Shown here one piece after another: positions 54,856 through 64,000 of a stretch of 64,000 nt of DNA. The stretch's first letter is position 1. Each line of letters opens with the position of its first letter. This DNA is from Tetragenococcus koreensis (GTDB taxonomy: Bacteria; Bacillota; Bacilli; Lactobacillales; Enterococcaceae): NCBI RefSeq assembly GCF_003795145.1, contig NZ_CP027786.1, forward strand, positions 992,001 to 1,056,000. The letters are read 5' to 3'. The position numbers and the translations under genes are program-made. The notes beneath the pieces are model-generated. The model saw only the letters and a list, made by a program, of their open reading frames with translations, was not told where the DNA came from and made no database searches.

Positions 54856-56112
54856 CTATTTCCCCCAAACACTTAATATTTGTTTGATATGACTCACTTG
54901 TTGCAATTGTTCCAGCAACGAGTTCTTTTGCTCTACTGTTAACTGATTTGTAATGAAAGCGGCCCCTGTGTTTTTTGGTTGTTGTTTAAAAAACACCGGC
55001 GTGATTTGTTGTTTTTCTAAAAATGCCGGTAAATCAACCTTACAATCAGAAAGTAAGAGATAATAGCTAGACGTCATTTCTTCATGGATTTTACAGCTTG
55101 GTAAATCAGACGTACTCATTTGTAGTGCTTGCGAACTATCTATCATGTTTTGGGCAATTTTTAAAATATCGGTCACAACACTTGCAGCAGTCGGCGATGC
55201 TCCAGCGCCAGGCCCATAGAGCATTGAACTTCCGATGGCCTCACTTTCAATAAATACAGCATTCATTTCGTTTTTGACCAACGCTAGCGGATGAGTCTGG
55301 GAAATAAGAACTGGCGATACTGCAGCATAAATTTCTCCAGAGACTTTTTCTGCTTGGGCAAGTAGTTTGATCTGGTATCCAAATTTTTGGGCGTAAAAAA
55401 TATCCGTTTGTGTGATTTCACGTATTCCTTTAATTTGAACATCATTTAATGACAGGTCTTTACTAAATGCTAATCGAACTAAAATCATTAATTTATAAGC
55501 AGCATCCCAACCATCGACGTCATTGGTAGGGTCTGATTCGGCAAAACCTGCAGATTGAGCAGTTTTTAAAACCTCATCATAAGAAATTTCTGCTTCTGTC
55601 ATCTGAGTCAGCATGAAATTAGTTGTGCCATTTAAAATCCCTTGTATTTCGGTAATTTCATCTGCGATAAAACTGCTATTTAATGTTTGTAAAATCGGAA
55701 TGCCACCGGCAACGCTTGCTTCATAAAACAACGAAACATTATTTTCTTCTGCAATAGCCGTTAGTTCATTGCCAAATTGTGCAATTAAATCTTTATTGGC
55801 TGTAACGACATGTTTTTTATGCTGTAGCGCTTGGGCAATCCATTCCTTAGCAGGATGAATACCGCCGATTAATTCCACCACAATAGCAATATCAGAATCC
55901 TCTAGAATTTCATCAAATTCAGTTGTTAATACAAGTTGGTGTTTTTCAGCTTGCTTTTTTTTATTTTCCTTGGAACGTACCAATACTTTTGCAATCGAAA
56001 AGGTTAAACCTGTCTGTTGCTTAATTTTTTCTTTGGCAGCTGTTAAGTTTTCAACAAGACCGTTGGCCACAACACCTAAACCTAAGACAGCGATCTTTAC
56101 TTCTTTATCCAT
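54856..56112 (-). CDS. hom: Homoserine dehydrogenase
   Basis: 418 residues from the ATG at 56112, which follows AAAGGAG; the extension to 56175 lacks a ribosome site. Rossmann fold: VKIAVLGLGVVANGLVENL. Active centre: KHVVTANKDLIA and EASVAGGIPILQTL...GILNGTTNFMLTQM, DVDGWDAAYKLMIL. A C-terminal ACT-like domain (~345-418) suggests threonine feedback. A hairpin (GTCCTAT/ATAGGAC) is present ~80 bases upstream and might be regulatory. Confidence 0.94.
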   Translation of the reverse strand: MDKEVKIAVLGLGVVANGLVENLTAAKEKIKQQTGLTFSIAKVLVRSKENKKKQAEKHQLVLTTEFDEILEDSDIAIVVELIGGIHPAKEWIAQALQHKKHVVTANKDLIAQFGNELTAIAEENNVSLFYEASVAGGIPILQTLNSSFIADEITEIQGILNGTTNFMLTQMTEAEISYDEVLKTAQSAGFAESDPTNDVDGWDAAYKLMILVRLAFSKDLSLNDVQIKGIREITQTDIFYAQKFGYQIKLLAQAEKVSGEIYAAVSPVLISQTHPLALVKNEMNAVFIESEAIGSSMLYGPGAGASPTAASVVTDILKIAQNMIDSSQALQMSTSDLPSCKIHEEMTSSYYLLLSDCKVDLPAFLEKQQITPVFFKQQPKNTGAAFITNQLTVEQKNSLLEQLQQVSHIKQILSVWGK

Positions 56113-56330
56113 ACTTACTCCTTTAAAGATGTTATTAAACCCGAAAATTTTATGCTCTTTTATTATTAAAGACATTTGTTTCCTATTCTTTTGTCCTATA
56201 GCTCAAAATAGGACATTCGTTTTGCAAAATCATGTCCTGAGAAAAAATTAAAGCATTGTGCTTTCACGTTAAAAACATTTTCACGAATTTCTAATTTTCT
56301 TGTCTAAGCATAACAAAATTTCATCAAGAA

Positions 56331-56362
56331 AAAAAGAACTTTCTGCTTGAAAGTCCTTTTTT
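56331..56362 (-). terminator. Terminator of the ArsR-family gene
   Basis: On the minus strand GGACTTTC pairs with GAAAGTTC across AAGCA and is followed by seven T. Confidence 0.8.
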
Positions 56363-56654
56363 AGCGGTGCTGAACGTGCCTAAAGGTTTGTTCTAAAATA
56401 TCTAAAATATGGGCATCATCAACGCTATACAGTATTGCTTTTCCCTGTCTTTTAGTTTTTACTACACGATTATCACGCAATAATTTTAATTGATGAGAAA
56501 CAGCAGATTGTTCCATATCCACTTCCTGAGCAATAGCTGTCACGTTTTTTTCTCCTTCTTTTATTGCCAGTACGATCTTTAAACGCGTCACGTCACTCAG
56601 TACTTTAAAAATTTGGCTGACATGTTCAATATCTTGAATTGGTGTTTTAGCCAT
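56361..56654 (-). CDS. ArsR/SmtB-family metal-sensing repressor (CzrA-type)
   Basis: 97 residues. Winged helix: FKVLSDVTRLKIVLAIKEGEKNVTAIAQEVDMEQSAVSHQLKLLRDNRVVKTKRQGKAILYSVDD. The C-terminal alpha-5 carries DAHILDILEQTFRHVQH, i.e. Asp-x-His-x10-His-x2-His, the zinc/cobalt site of CzrA and SmtB. It should repress a zinc efflux gene, but none is adjacent. Monocistronic between terminators. Confidence 0.9.
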   Translation of the reverse strand: MAKTPIQDIEHVSQIFKVLSDVTRLKIVLAIKEGEKNVTAIAQEVDMEQSAVSHQLKLLRDNRVVKTKRQGKAILYSVDDAHILDILEQTFRHVQHR

Positions 56655-56683
56655 GACGACCTCCTATTACAATTTTTCGAGTG

Positions 56684-56723
56684 AAAAAAGCTAGGACAAA
56701 AATCGTTATAATCCTTGTCCTAG
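56684..56723 (-). terminator. Terminator after phosphoglucomutase gene
   Basis: On the minus strand CTAGGACAA pairs with TTGTCCTAG, followed by CTTTTTTC. Confidence 0.7.
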
Positions 56724-56769
56724 ATAATCTCCGCTTGCTAGTTTAGCAAGAAATGTCTCTATTATACAA

Positions 56770-58497
56770 CTAATTTTCAGTGATTTCATTGATCGCAGCT
56801 TGTAGTAGCTCAATTTTTTGTTCGGCACGTTCATCAGAATCAGCTTTTACACCAATATAAAATTTGATTTTGGGTTCCGTACCGGAAGGACGAATCGCCA
56901 GCCAACTTTCGTCTTCTAATGTATATTTTAAAACATCGGACGGTGGTGACGCAATTTTTTCAGTGTCGCCTGCTGCATTTTTACGGATAAGTTGTTGAAA
57001 ATCTTCCGTCTGAACTACTTTGATACCTGCAAACTCAGTTGGGGTTTGTTCTCTAAAAGATTTCATTAAAGCGGCAATTTGAGCAGAACCTTCTTGTCCA
57101 GCCTTAGTCAATGAAATTGTTTTTTCTGCATAATAACCATACTCAGCAAAAATTTCTTGTAATGCATCATACAGTGTCTTTCCTTGTTTCTTATAAGCAG
57201 CAGCAACTTCTGCTAGTAGAACAAGTGCTTGAATGGCATCTTTATCGCGTACAAAAGGTTGAACTAAGAAACCATAGCTTTCTTCAAAGCCAAAGATAAA
57301 AGTATGACTATTGTCAATTTCAAATTCTTTGATTTTTTCAGCAATAAATTTAAATCCCGTTAGTACATTAGTAACAGGAACACCATAACTTTGGGCAATT
57401 GCTGTAGCCAGTTCACTCGAAACAATTGATTTTAAGATCATTGCATTTTCTGGCAGAGCGTTGGTTTTTTTACGAGCTTCTAAGATATAGCGAATAAACA
57501 AAGCGCCGATTTGGTTACCGGTAAGTACTTTATATTCACCATTTGGCATCCGCACTGCAGCCCCTAAACGATCGGCATCAGGGTCGGTCGCAATTAACAG
57601 ATCCGCATTTTCTTTTTTTCCTAAACGCATCGCATATTCAAATGCTGAAGTTTCCTCTGGGTTGGGCGATTTCACTGTTGAAAAATCAGGATCAGCTACC
57701 GCTTGTTCTGGTTCTAAAATAAATTCTTTAAAACCTGCTTGGCGTAAAGCTTTTTCGCCTAGCATTTTTCCAGTACCATGCAAAGGTGTGTAAACTAATT
57801 TTAATTGATCTCCCATTTGATCGATCACATCTTGATCAATGGTTACCGTACTTAATTCTGCTAAATAAGCCTGGTCGACTTCTTCACCAATCATTGTAAC
57901 AAGGCCTTCATCTTTAGCCGCTGTTTCTGACATCACAGGAATGGTTAAAGGATTGTCCACTTCGCGGATTAAGGCTGTCACAAGATCAGCATCCGCTGGT
58001 GGCATTTGCCCGCCATCTTCACCGTATACTTTATAACCATTATATTCTGGCGGATTGTGAGAAGCTGTAATCATGATACCGGTAAATGTTCCTAAGTAAC
58101 GAACAGCAAAAGATAACTCTGGTGTAGGTCGTAAACTTTCAAAAACATAAGCGGGAATATTATGATAAGCTAATGTTTTAGCTGCTTCTAGCGCAAACTC
58201 TTGAGAAAGATGGCGCGAATCATAAGCAATCGCTACACCTCTTCTTGCGGCATCAAACCCTTGTTTAACCATAAAGTTTGCTAAGCCTTCCGTTGCTTGG
58301 CGAACGGTATAAATATTCATTCGATTAATACCTGGCCCTAAAACGCCACGCATCCCTGCGGTACCAAATTCAAGCGGTGCATAAAAAGCATCTTCTAACT
58401 CTGTTTCTTTTCCCTTTAGCTCGGCTAGCTGTTCTTTTAAATGGTTATCCAGCGAATCATCATTTGCCCATTGTTCATAAATTTCCTTCCAGGACAT
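56770..58497 (-). CDS. pgcA: Phosphoglucomutase / phosphomannomutase (alpha-PGM)
   Basis: 575 residues in four domains: GTAGMRGVLGPGINRMN, the phosphoserine loop TASHNPPEYNGYK, the metal loop DPDADRLG, the sugar loop GFEESYG and the C-terminal phosphate loop RPSGTEPKIKFYIG. It interconverts glucose-1- and glucose-6-phosphate for cell-wall glycolipid and polysaccharide synthesis. Length matches Firmicute PgcA. Single gene. Confidence 0.94.
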   Translation of the reverse strand: MSWKEIYEQWANDDSLDNHLKEQLAELKGKETELEDAFYAPLEFGTAGMRGVLGPGINRMNIYTVRQATEGLANFMVKQGFDAARRGVAIAYDSRHLSQEFALEAAKTLAYHNIPAYVFESLRPTPELSFAVRYLGTFTGIMITASHNPPEYNGYKVYGEDGGQMPPADADLVTALIREVDNPLTIPVMSETAAKDEGLVTMIGEEVDQAYLAELSTVTIDQDVIDQMGDQLKLVYTPLHGTGKMLGEKALRQAGFKEFILEPEQAVADPDFSTVKSPNPEETSAFEYAMRLGKKENADLLIATDPDADRLGAAVRMPNGEYKVLTGNQIGALFIRYILEARKKTNALPENAMILKSIVSSELATAIAQSYGVPVTNVLTGFKFIAEKIKEFEIDNSHTFIFGFEESYGFLVQPFVRDKDAIQALVLLAEVAAAYKKQGKTLYDALQEIFAEYGYYAEKTISLTKAGQEGSAQIAALMKSFREQTPTEFAGIKVVQTEDFQQLIRKNAAGDTEKIASPPSDVLKYTLEDESWLAIRPSGTEPKIKFYIGVKADSDERAEQKIELLQAAINEITEN

Positions 58498-58596
58498 AAC
58501 AAACCACCTCTTTATTTATTTTGTCAATTTAATTATATCACAGTCTATTGATATTCAGACAATATGGCCTAAAAAAGTGTTTTTCTTTTTCACATA

Positions 58597-58650
58597 CTAA
58601 AAACCCCCCGTTAGGACTTTTTGCTTTCAATGTCCTATCAGGGGTTTTTA
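58597..58650. terminator. Bidirectional terminator after the GH1 gene
   Basis: AAAAACCCC-GTTAGGAC pairs with GTCCTATCA-GGGGTTTTT; T-runs on both strands. It ends the GH1 operon on the minus strand. Confidence 0.8.
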
Positions 58651-58683
58651 TGGTTTGCTATTCAGTATTTTTAGCTGAAAATT

Positions 58684-60141
<1,458 letters not shown>

Positions 60142-60978
60142 TTAAATTAATTGAAAATGTTCAAATGCTTTATATAAACCGTCATCTTCTACAGATGCAG
60201 TGATATAGTCAGCAATTTTTTTAATCTCGTTGCCACCATTTCCCATCGCCACGCCAATTTGGCAATGATGCAACATAGGAATATCCACCTTTGCATCCCC
60301 AAAAGCGAGAGAGTTGCTTACATCTTTTGCCAAAAAATTTAACAATTCATCAATCGCTACTGCTTTGTCAATATTTTTTAAAGCAATATCGCCAAACAAA
60401 GCTTTTTCGCCAACACCACCCCATGTTCCAACTTTCAAAGATGGAAACATCTTTTGGGCTGCTAAGAAATCCTCATAGCTGTCTAAAATAAAACTAATTT
60501 TGTTAACGTCCTCGCGATATAAAGTTCCACCATAAATCATATTTGGAAAGACAGTTGCAGGCGTTGCTTGCTGAGCATCTGGTTTTCCTTTATAAGCAAC
60601 GTATTCCTGTATCGTTTTTTGGCCCCGTTGATTAAAGTTATCGCTGCCAAATAACCCATTATTACTTTCTAAATAAAATTCCAATCCACGGCCTTTTAAC
60701 CAATCGACAATTTGCTTTGTATCCTCTCCTGTAAGCGTCTTTTCTTTTACCACTTGGCCTTGTGATTCGATATAACTACCGTTACCGCCTATGTAGCCAT
60801 CAAAGCCAATCGCTAAAAGGGAGTCATACATCTCTGCTTTTGCGCGGCCAGTCACCGTATATACTTGGTGCCCATTTTCTTGTGCCTTATGGATAGCTTC
60901 TACAGCACTTTCTGGTAATTGGTTATGATAATCTACTAAGGTGCCATCCACATCTAAAAATACAATTTTTGCATTCAT
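60142..60978 (-). CDS. Cof-type HAD hydrolase
   Basis: 278 residues. Motif I is VFLDVDGTLVDY (nucleophile Asp), motif II TVTGRAK, and motif IV is LAFGDAKVDIPMLHHCQIGVAMGNGGNEIKKIADYITASVEDDGL, with a C2B-type cap between. It is a phosphatase for sugar phosphates or similar. Stop is 24 bases before the GH1 start and its start 13 bases after the histidine phosphatase stop, so the operon is tight. Confidence 0.9.
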   Translation of the reverse strand: MNAKIVFLDVDGTLVDYHNQLPESAVEAIHKAQENGHQVYTVTGRAKAEMYDSLLAIGFDGYIGGNGSYIESQGQVVKEKTLTGEDTKQIVDWLKGRGLEFYLESNNGLFGSDNFNQRGQKTIQEYVAYKGKPDAQQATPATVFPNMIYGGTLYREDVNKISFILDSYEDFLAAQKMFPSLKVGTWGGVGEKALFGDIALKNIDKAVAIDELLNFLAKDVSNSLAFGDAKVDIPMLHHCQIGVAMGNGGNEIKKIADYITASVEDDGLYKAFEHFQLI

Positions 60979-60991
60979 TTATCGCTTTCCC

Positions 60992-61573
60992 CTATTTCCC
61001 AGGATCAATACTCGTTTGTAAGTAAAATTCACCATTTTGGTATTCGTAAACCAAAATGCAGCAATTCGAAAAAGTGGGACGTTGGTCATTTTCTTGCCGC
61101 CATTTTAAATAAAATGAATAAAGGGCGCCTCCATGACTTACTGCCAGTGCATTTTCTCCAGTTAAATCGTCCATAACTTGTGTTAACGTTTGCGACATAC
61201 GGCTTGCTACCTGATCAACTGATTCGCCATCATAATCTAAAAAGTAATCCCCGTAACTTTCTTCACCGGGTTTATGCGGCGGATTCAAATACTCTGGCGC
61301 ACCTTCATAAAGGCCAAAGTTCCACTCTTTCAACCCCTTTTTACGAATATAGGAGTCACCTGCTTGCACAATTTCCATTGTGTCACAGGCTCTTTCTTGA
61401 GTTGAAGAATAAGCTGCATCAAATTGAATCTGTTCTTGTAAAAAATAGTCTCTTGCTTGTTTGGCCTGATCTTTACCTAGTGTCGTTAAAGGTGAATCAC
61501 AGGCGCCCTGCACTCTTTTTAGCTGATTGAACAGAGTTTGTCCATGACGCATAAGATAAAGTTTCTTCCTCAT
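60992..61573 (-). CDS. Histidine phosphatase (phosphoglycerate mutase-like)
   Basis: 193 residues from the ATG at 61573, after AAGAAGGCG. The catalytic RHG motif is at KLYLMRHGQTLFNQLKRVQGACDSPLTTLG. AAYSSTQERACDTMEIV and ALAVSHGGALYSFYLKW supply the second His and Arg. It is a broad phosphatase rather than a metabolic mutase. First gene of the operon with the HAD phosphatase and GH1 enzyme; a regulator is divergent. Confidence 0.9.
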   Translation of the reverse strand: MRKKLYLMRHGQTLFNQLKRVQGACDSPLTTLGKDQAKQARDYFLQEQIQFDAAYSSTQERACDTMEIVQAGDSYIRKKGLKEWNFGLYEGAPEYLNPPHKPGEESYGDYFLDYDGESVDQVASRMSQTLTQVMDDLTGENALAVSHGGALYSFYLKWRQENDQRPTFSNCCILVYEYQNGEFYLQTSIDPGK

Positions 61574-61694
61574 TTTTCGCCTTCTTTCCAAATTCATTTA
61601 CAGCTATATTATCTACAATATAAAACAAATTCGCAAGACGATCCCGAATTTTCAATTATTATTTACAGATAAATAAAAAGTCTCGACAATATTC

Positions 61695-61709
61695 GTAAAC
61701 GTCATTTAC
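61695..61709. promoter_or_regulatory. Palindromic operator candidate between RpiR gene and GH1 operon
   Basis: GTAAACGTCATTTAC matches its own complement at 12 of 15 bases and lies midway between the divergent genes. A related half GTAAAACTACGTAAATG follows. RpiR regulators bind such inverted repeats; assignment is by position only. Confidence 0.4.
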
Positions 61710-61744
61710 AATATAAAGTAAAACTACGTAAATGAGGGGATTTC

Positions 61745-62662
61745 ATGCTATTAACAGAAAAAATCGAAGAAATTACTTTTTCTCCTGCTGAAACAAACGT
61801 GATCAATTACATTCTTACCGATTATACAAAAATTGAAGACACTACAGTAAAAGCTATTGCCAAAGAAACTTTTGTACACCCTTCTACCTTGATTCGTGTA
61901 GCAAAAAAATTAGGTTTTCATGGTTGGAATGATTTCAAAGCAGCTTTTGTGAAAAAACAACAATATTTACATAATCATTTTGTCCAAACAGATGCCAATC
62001 TACCATTTGTTGAAAATGATAGTATTTTAACGATCGCACAAAAAATCGCTTCTTTAGAACAAGCGACTATTGCAGATACACTTTCCTTACTTGAACATAA
62101 AGAATTACAAAAAGCGACCGAACTATTATATCAATCAAAGCAAATCAAAATTTTTACTTCTAACGCTAATCTTTTGATTTCACAAGATTTTGCTTTAAAA
62201 ATGCGCCGAATAAAAAAACAAACCAGTGCAGCAGAAATCATTGGCGAACAAGTTTATGATGCTCACAGCACGGACGAAAATACTTGTGTTCTGTTGATTT
62301 CTTACACTGGCGAAAATAGCATGCTCAAACGGCTTCTCCCCATTTTGAAGCAACAAGGTGCAACAATTATCGCGCTAACAGGAATTGGCGAGAACACTTT
62401 GACAAAATTTGCCGATTGCCATTTACACTTAGCAACGCGAGAAAAGCTCTATTCAAAAATTAGTAGTTATACAACAAGTACGTCAATTTCTTATTTATTA
62501 GATATCTTGTATAGCACAGTTTTTGCTAAAAATTATCAAAAAAATATGGCTCATTTAGTTGCTATCGGAAAAGAATATGATAATCGAACAAGTACCTCAC
62601 CTGTCATGCATGAAGGCAGCTCAGCCAAACTACAAATAACCGATTCTTTTATTCCTAATTAA
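61745..62662 (+). CDS. MurR/RpiR family transcriptional regulator
   Basis: 305 residues. N-terminal HTH (SPAETNVINYILTDYTKIEDTTVKAIAKETFVHPSTLIRVAKKLGFHGWNDFKAAFV) and C-terminal SIS domain for a sugar phosphate (IKIFTSNANLLISQDFALKMRRI, VLLISYTGENSMLKRLLPILKQQGATIIALTGIGENTL). GAGGGG precedes the ATG. It likely controls the divergent phosphatase/HAD/GH1 operon in response to a phosphorylated beta-glucoside. Confidence 0.9.
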   Translation: MLLTEKIEEITFSPAETNVINYILTDYTKIEDTTVKAIAKETFVHPSTLIRVAKKLGFHGWNDFKAAFVKKQQYLHNHFVQTDANLPFVENDSILTIAQKIASLEQATIADTLSLLEHKELQKATELLYQSKQIKIFTSNANLLISQDFALKMRRIKKQTSAAEIIGEQVYDAHSTDENTCVLLISYTGENSMLKRLLPILKQQGATIIALTGIGENTLTKFADCHLHLATREKLYSKISSYTTSTSISYLLDILYSTVFAKNYQKNMAHLVAIGKEYDNRTSTSPVMHEGSSAKLQITDSFIPN

Positions 62663-62776
62663 ATGACCCTAAAAAATGACCACATTTCTATGATTTTAAA
62701 GAAATTTAGAGGAGGCAGAGTAAATTTGGTCTAGTTTTTGAAAAATAAAGAAAAATTTGTTACTCTTCTTTTCATA

Positions 62777-62810
62777 AAAAAAAGCGAATCTTTAAGATCC
62801 GCTTTTTTCT
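62777..62810 (+). terminator. Terminator between RpiR and YneF genes
   Basis: AAAAAGCGAATCTT pairs with AAGATCCGCTTTTT, T-run on both strands, so it serves both convergent genes. Confidence 0.75.
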
Positions 62811-63025
62811 TATTTTTGATTTTTCATTTGTTGCATCATTTGACGTATTTTCTTTTCAGAAGGTTTTTGCCCCATTGACATCATCATTGTGCGTAACATA
62901 TCTTCATTAATGGGTGGATTTTTTTTCATATAGTCTTCCATGTATTTACGTGCTAAAAAGAAACCGCCAATAGCTCCAATAACTAAAGCGATCACTGCAA
63001 TCAAGATTACATAACCGATTGACAT
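62810..63025 (-). CDS. yneF: YneF family protein (UPF0154)
   Basis: 71 residues with one N-terminal membrane helix ([67 protein letters not shown]), the whole protein matching UPF0154. Function unknown; conserved in Firmicutes. GGAAAGGAG precedes the ATG by 7 bases. Confidence 0.95.
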   Translation of the reverse strand: MSIGYVILIAVIALVIGAIGGFFLARKYMEDYMKKNPPINEDMLRTMMMSMGQKPSEKKIRQMMQQMKNQK

Positions 63026-63119
63026 TTTGTATTCTCCTTTCCTCTAGACTGTCCATTAAGTATTTTACTAGAAAAATAACGAAAAGAAAAGGTAGAAATC
63101 ACTCTTTTTAACAATTACC

Positions 63120-63929
63120 TTACAACTGATCTAATTCGTCCATATCCTCTTTTTGTAAAACAAAATCGACTTGAGCATTTTCTAAAATATAGGTTTCATG
63201 CACAGACTTAGGAAGTGGCAATACATCTTTTTGCAACAAGTAACGAATAGCGATTTGTGGAATGGATTTGTCATATTTTTTCGCTATTTTTTGAATCCGT
63301 TCATCATCTAGTATTCCACCAGTCGCTAGCGGTGAATAACCTTCGACTAAGATCGAATGCTTCTGACAAAAATCAATATTACCTGTACTCAAATTGCCAA
63401 TATAACATTTGATTTGGTTAACCATGGGTTTTATTTTCCCATTTTCGATAATATTTTTTAGGTCATCAATATTGAAATTTGACACACCGATTGCTTTTGT
63501 TTTTCCTTCATGGTAAGCATCTTCTAAAGCTTGCCATACTTGATTATTCTTCCGATCATCATTTTCGCGTGGTTCGCCAATTCTACTCCAAGGTCTAGGC
63601 GCGTGGATCAATAACAAATCAACATGATCCAAGCCCAAACGTCGCAAGGACTCATCAATATTTTCCATCGCTTTTGCATAGGTATCTGTTTCTGCTGGGA
63701 CTTTGGTTGTAACAAAAATTTCATCGCGAGCCACAGAGGCATCCTTTATCGCTTGACCCACTTCAGTTTCATTTCCATAAACATACGCAGTGTCTACATG
63801 TTTATAGCCATTATCCAAGGCGTATTTCGTAGCACGATAAGCATCATCTGGAGACATTTGCCAAGTACCAAAACCAATTTTAGGTATCTTTGTATCATTT
63901 GCTAATTGAAAAGTTTCCTCTAAAATCAT
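63120..63929 (-). CDS. Aldo/keto reductase
   Basis: 269 residues in an AKR barrel: FGTWQMSPDDAYRATKYALDNGYKHVDTAYVYGNETEVGQAIKD (catalytic Asp and Tyr), FVTTKVPAE (Lys) and LLLIHAPRPW (His). NADPH-binding C-terminal signature LPLPKSVHETYILENA. Reduces small aldehydes or ketones; 2,5-diketogluconate-reductase type. Single gene near the window end. Confidence 0.93.
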   Translation of the reverse strand: MILEETFQLANDTKIPKIGFGTWQMSPDDAYRATKYALDNGYKHVDTAYVYGNETEVGQAIKDASVARDEIFVTTKVPAETDTYAKAMENIDESLRRLGLDHVDLLLIHAPRPWSRIGEPRENDDRKNNQVWQALEDAYHEGKTKAIGVSNFNIDDLKNIIENGKIKPMVNQIKCYIGNLSTGNIDFCQKHSILVEGYSPLATGGILDDERIQKIAKKYDKSIPQIAIRYLLQKDVLPLPKSVHETYILENAQVDFVLQKEDMDELDQL

Positions 63930-64000
63930 CGTTCATCCCTGCCCTTCTAATTTTTATTATACAGAAAAATGACCAGGTACACAAAAAGCAGAAATGAGTA

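Overview
The window is low-GC Firmicute DNA. Gene content and order (rpsU, yqeY, phoH, pgpH, ybeY, dgkA, era, recO, T-box, glyQS on one strand) fit the Enterococcaceae. Two orphan OpuC-type compatible-solute binding proteins and several ISLre2-type insertion sequences suggest Tetragenococcus. That genus call is inference from memory; no database was searched.

Region 1 (about 1-18,900) is an accessory island ending at a tRNA-Arg(CCT) gene. It opens with an AbiEi-type antitoxin cut by the window edge and its palindromic operator. A SAP/DUF6434 protein, a CPBP membrane protease, a GNAT acetyltransferase, an M23 peptidase and a DUF4260 membrane protein follow. From 4,077 to 8,266 lies a duplicated three-part module: an M24 'pita-bread' peptidase-like gene, a ~73-residue acidic protein and an XRE regulator. 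One copy is largely intact; the other was eroded by an IS605-type insertion. Next is a decayed type I-E CRISPR locus: two repeats and one spacer, an intact Cas2-DEDDh exonuclease fusion, a cas1 broken by a one-base deletion, and the 3' part of cas6e fused in frame to an ISLre2 transposase, which itself carries an IS4-type element. The Cascade and cas3 genes are gone. Beyond are a truncated small operon, a Fic protein, a lipoprotein glycerophosphodiesterase, a frameshifted integrase remnant, an IS1182-type transposase and the tRNA.

Region 2 (18,900-37,760) is mostly chromosomal: an Eis-like acetyltransferase, a sigma-54-controlled cellobiose-type PTS operon with its LevR-like activator (its EIIC gene is broken), an RNA helicase, an oxidoreductase, sfsA, a D,D-carboxypeptidase, an intact ISLre2 copy with 9-bp target duplications, a YdcF/ElyC-type protein followed by a nine-copy 41-bp hairpin repeat array, an HD protein, a TrmH-type methyltransferase, acylphosphatase, yidC and an AEC transporter.

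Region 3 (37,760-47,760) is the core translation/ribosome-maturation cluster, all on the minus strand. Region 4 (47,760-64,000) has a 1-kb non-coding stretch with hairpins and an ISLre2 fossil, two paralogous OpuC-type binding proteins flanking a CBS/CorC protein (one lost its lipobox cysteine), a Fur-family regulator, the PPDK regulatory protein, hom-thrB, an ArsR/CzrA-type regulator, phosphoglucomutase, a beta-glucoside operon with a divergent RpiR regulator, a YneF protein and an aldo/keto reductase.

The most notable items are the CRISPR-locus wreck with its transposase-Cas6e chimera, the duplicated M24/small-protein/XRE module with paired operator-like motifs at identical spacing, the 41-bp hairpin array and the sigma-54/UAS architecture of the PTS operon.
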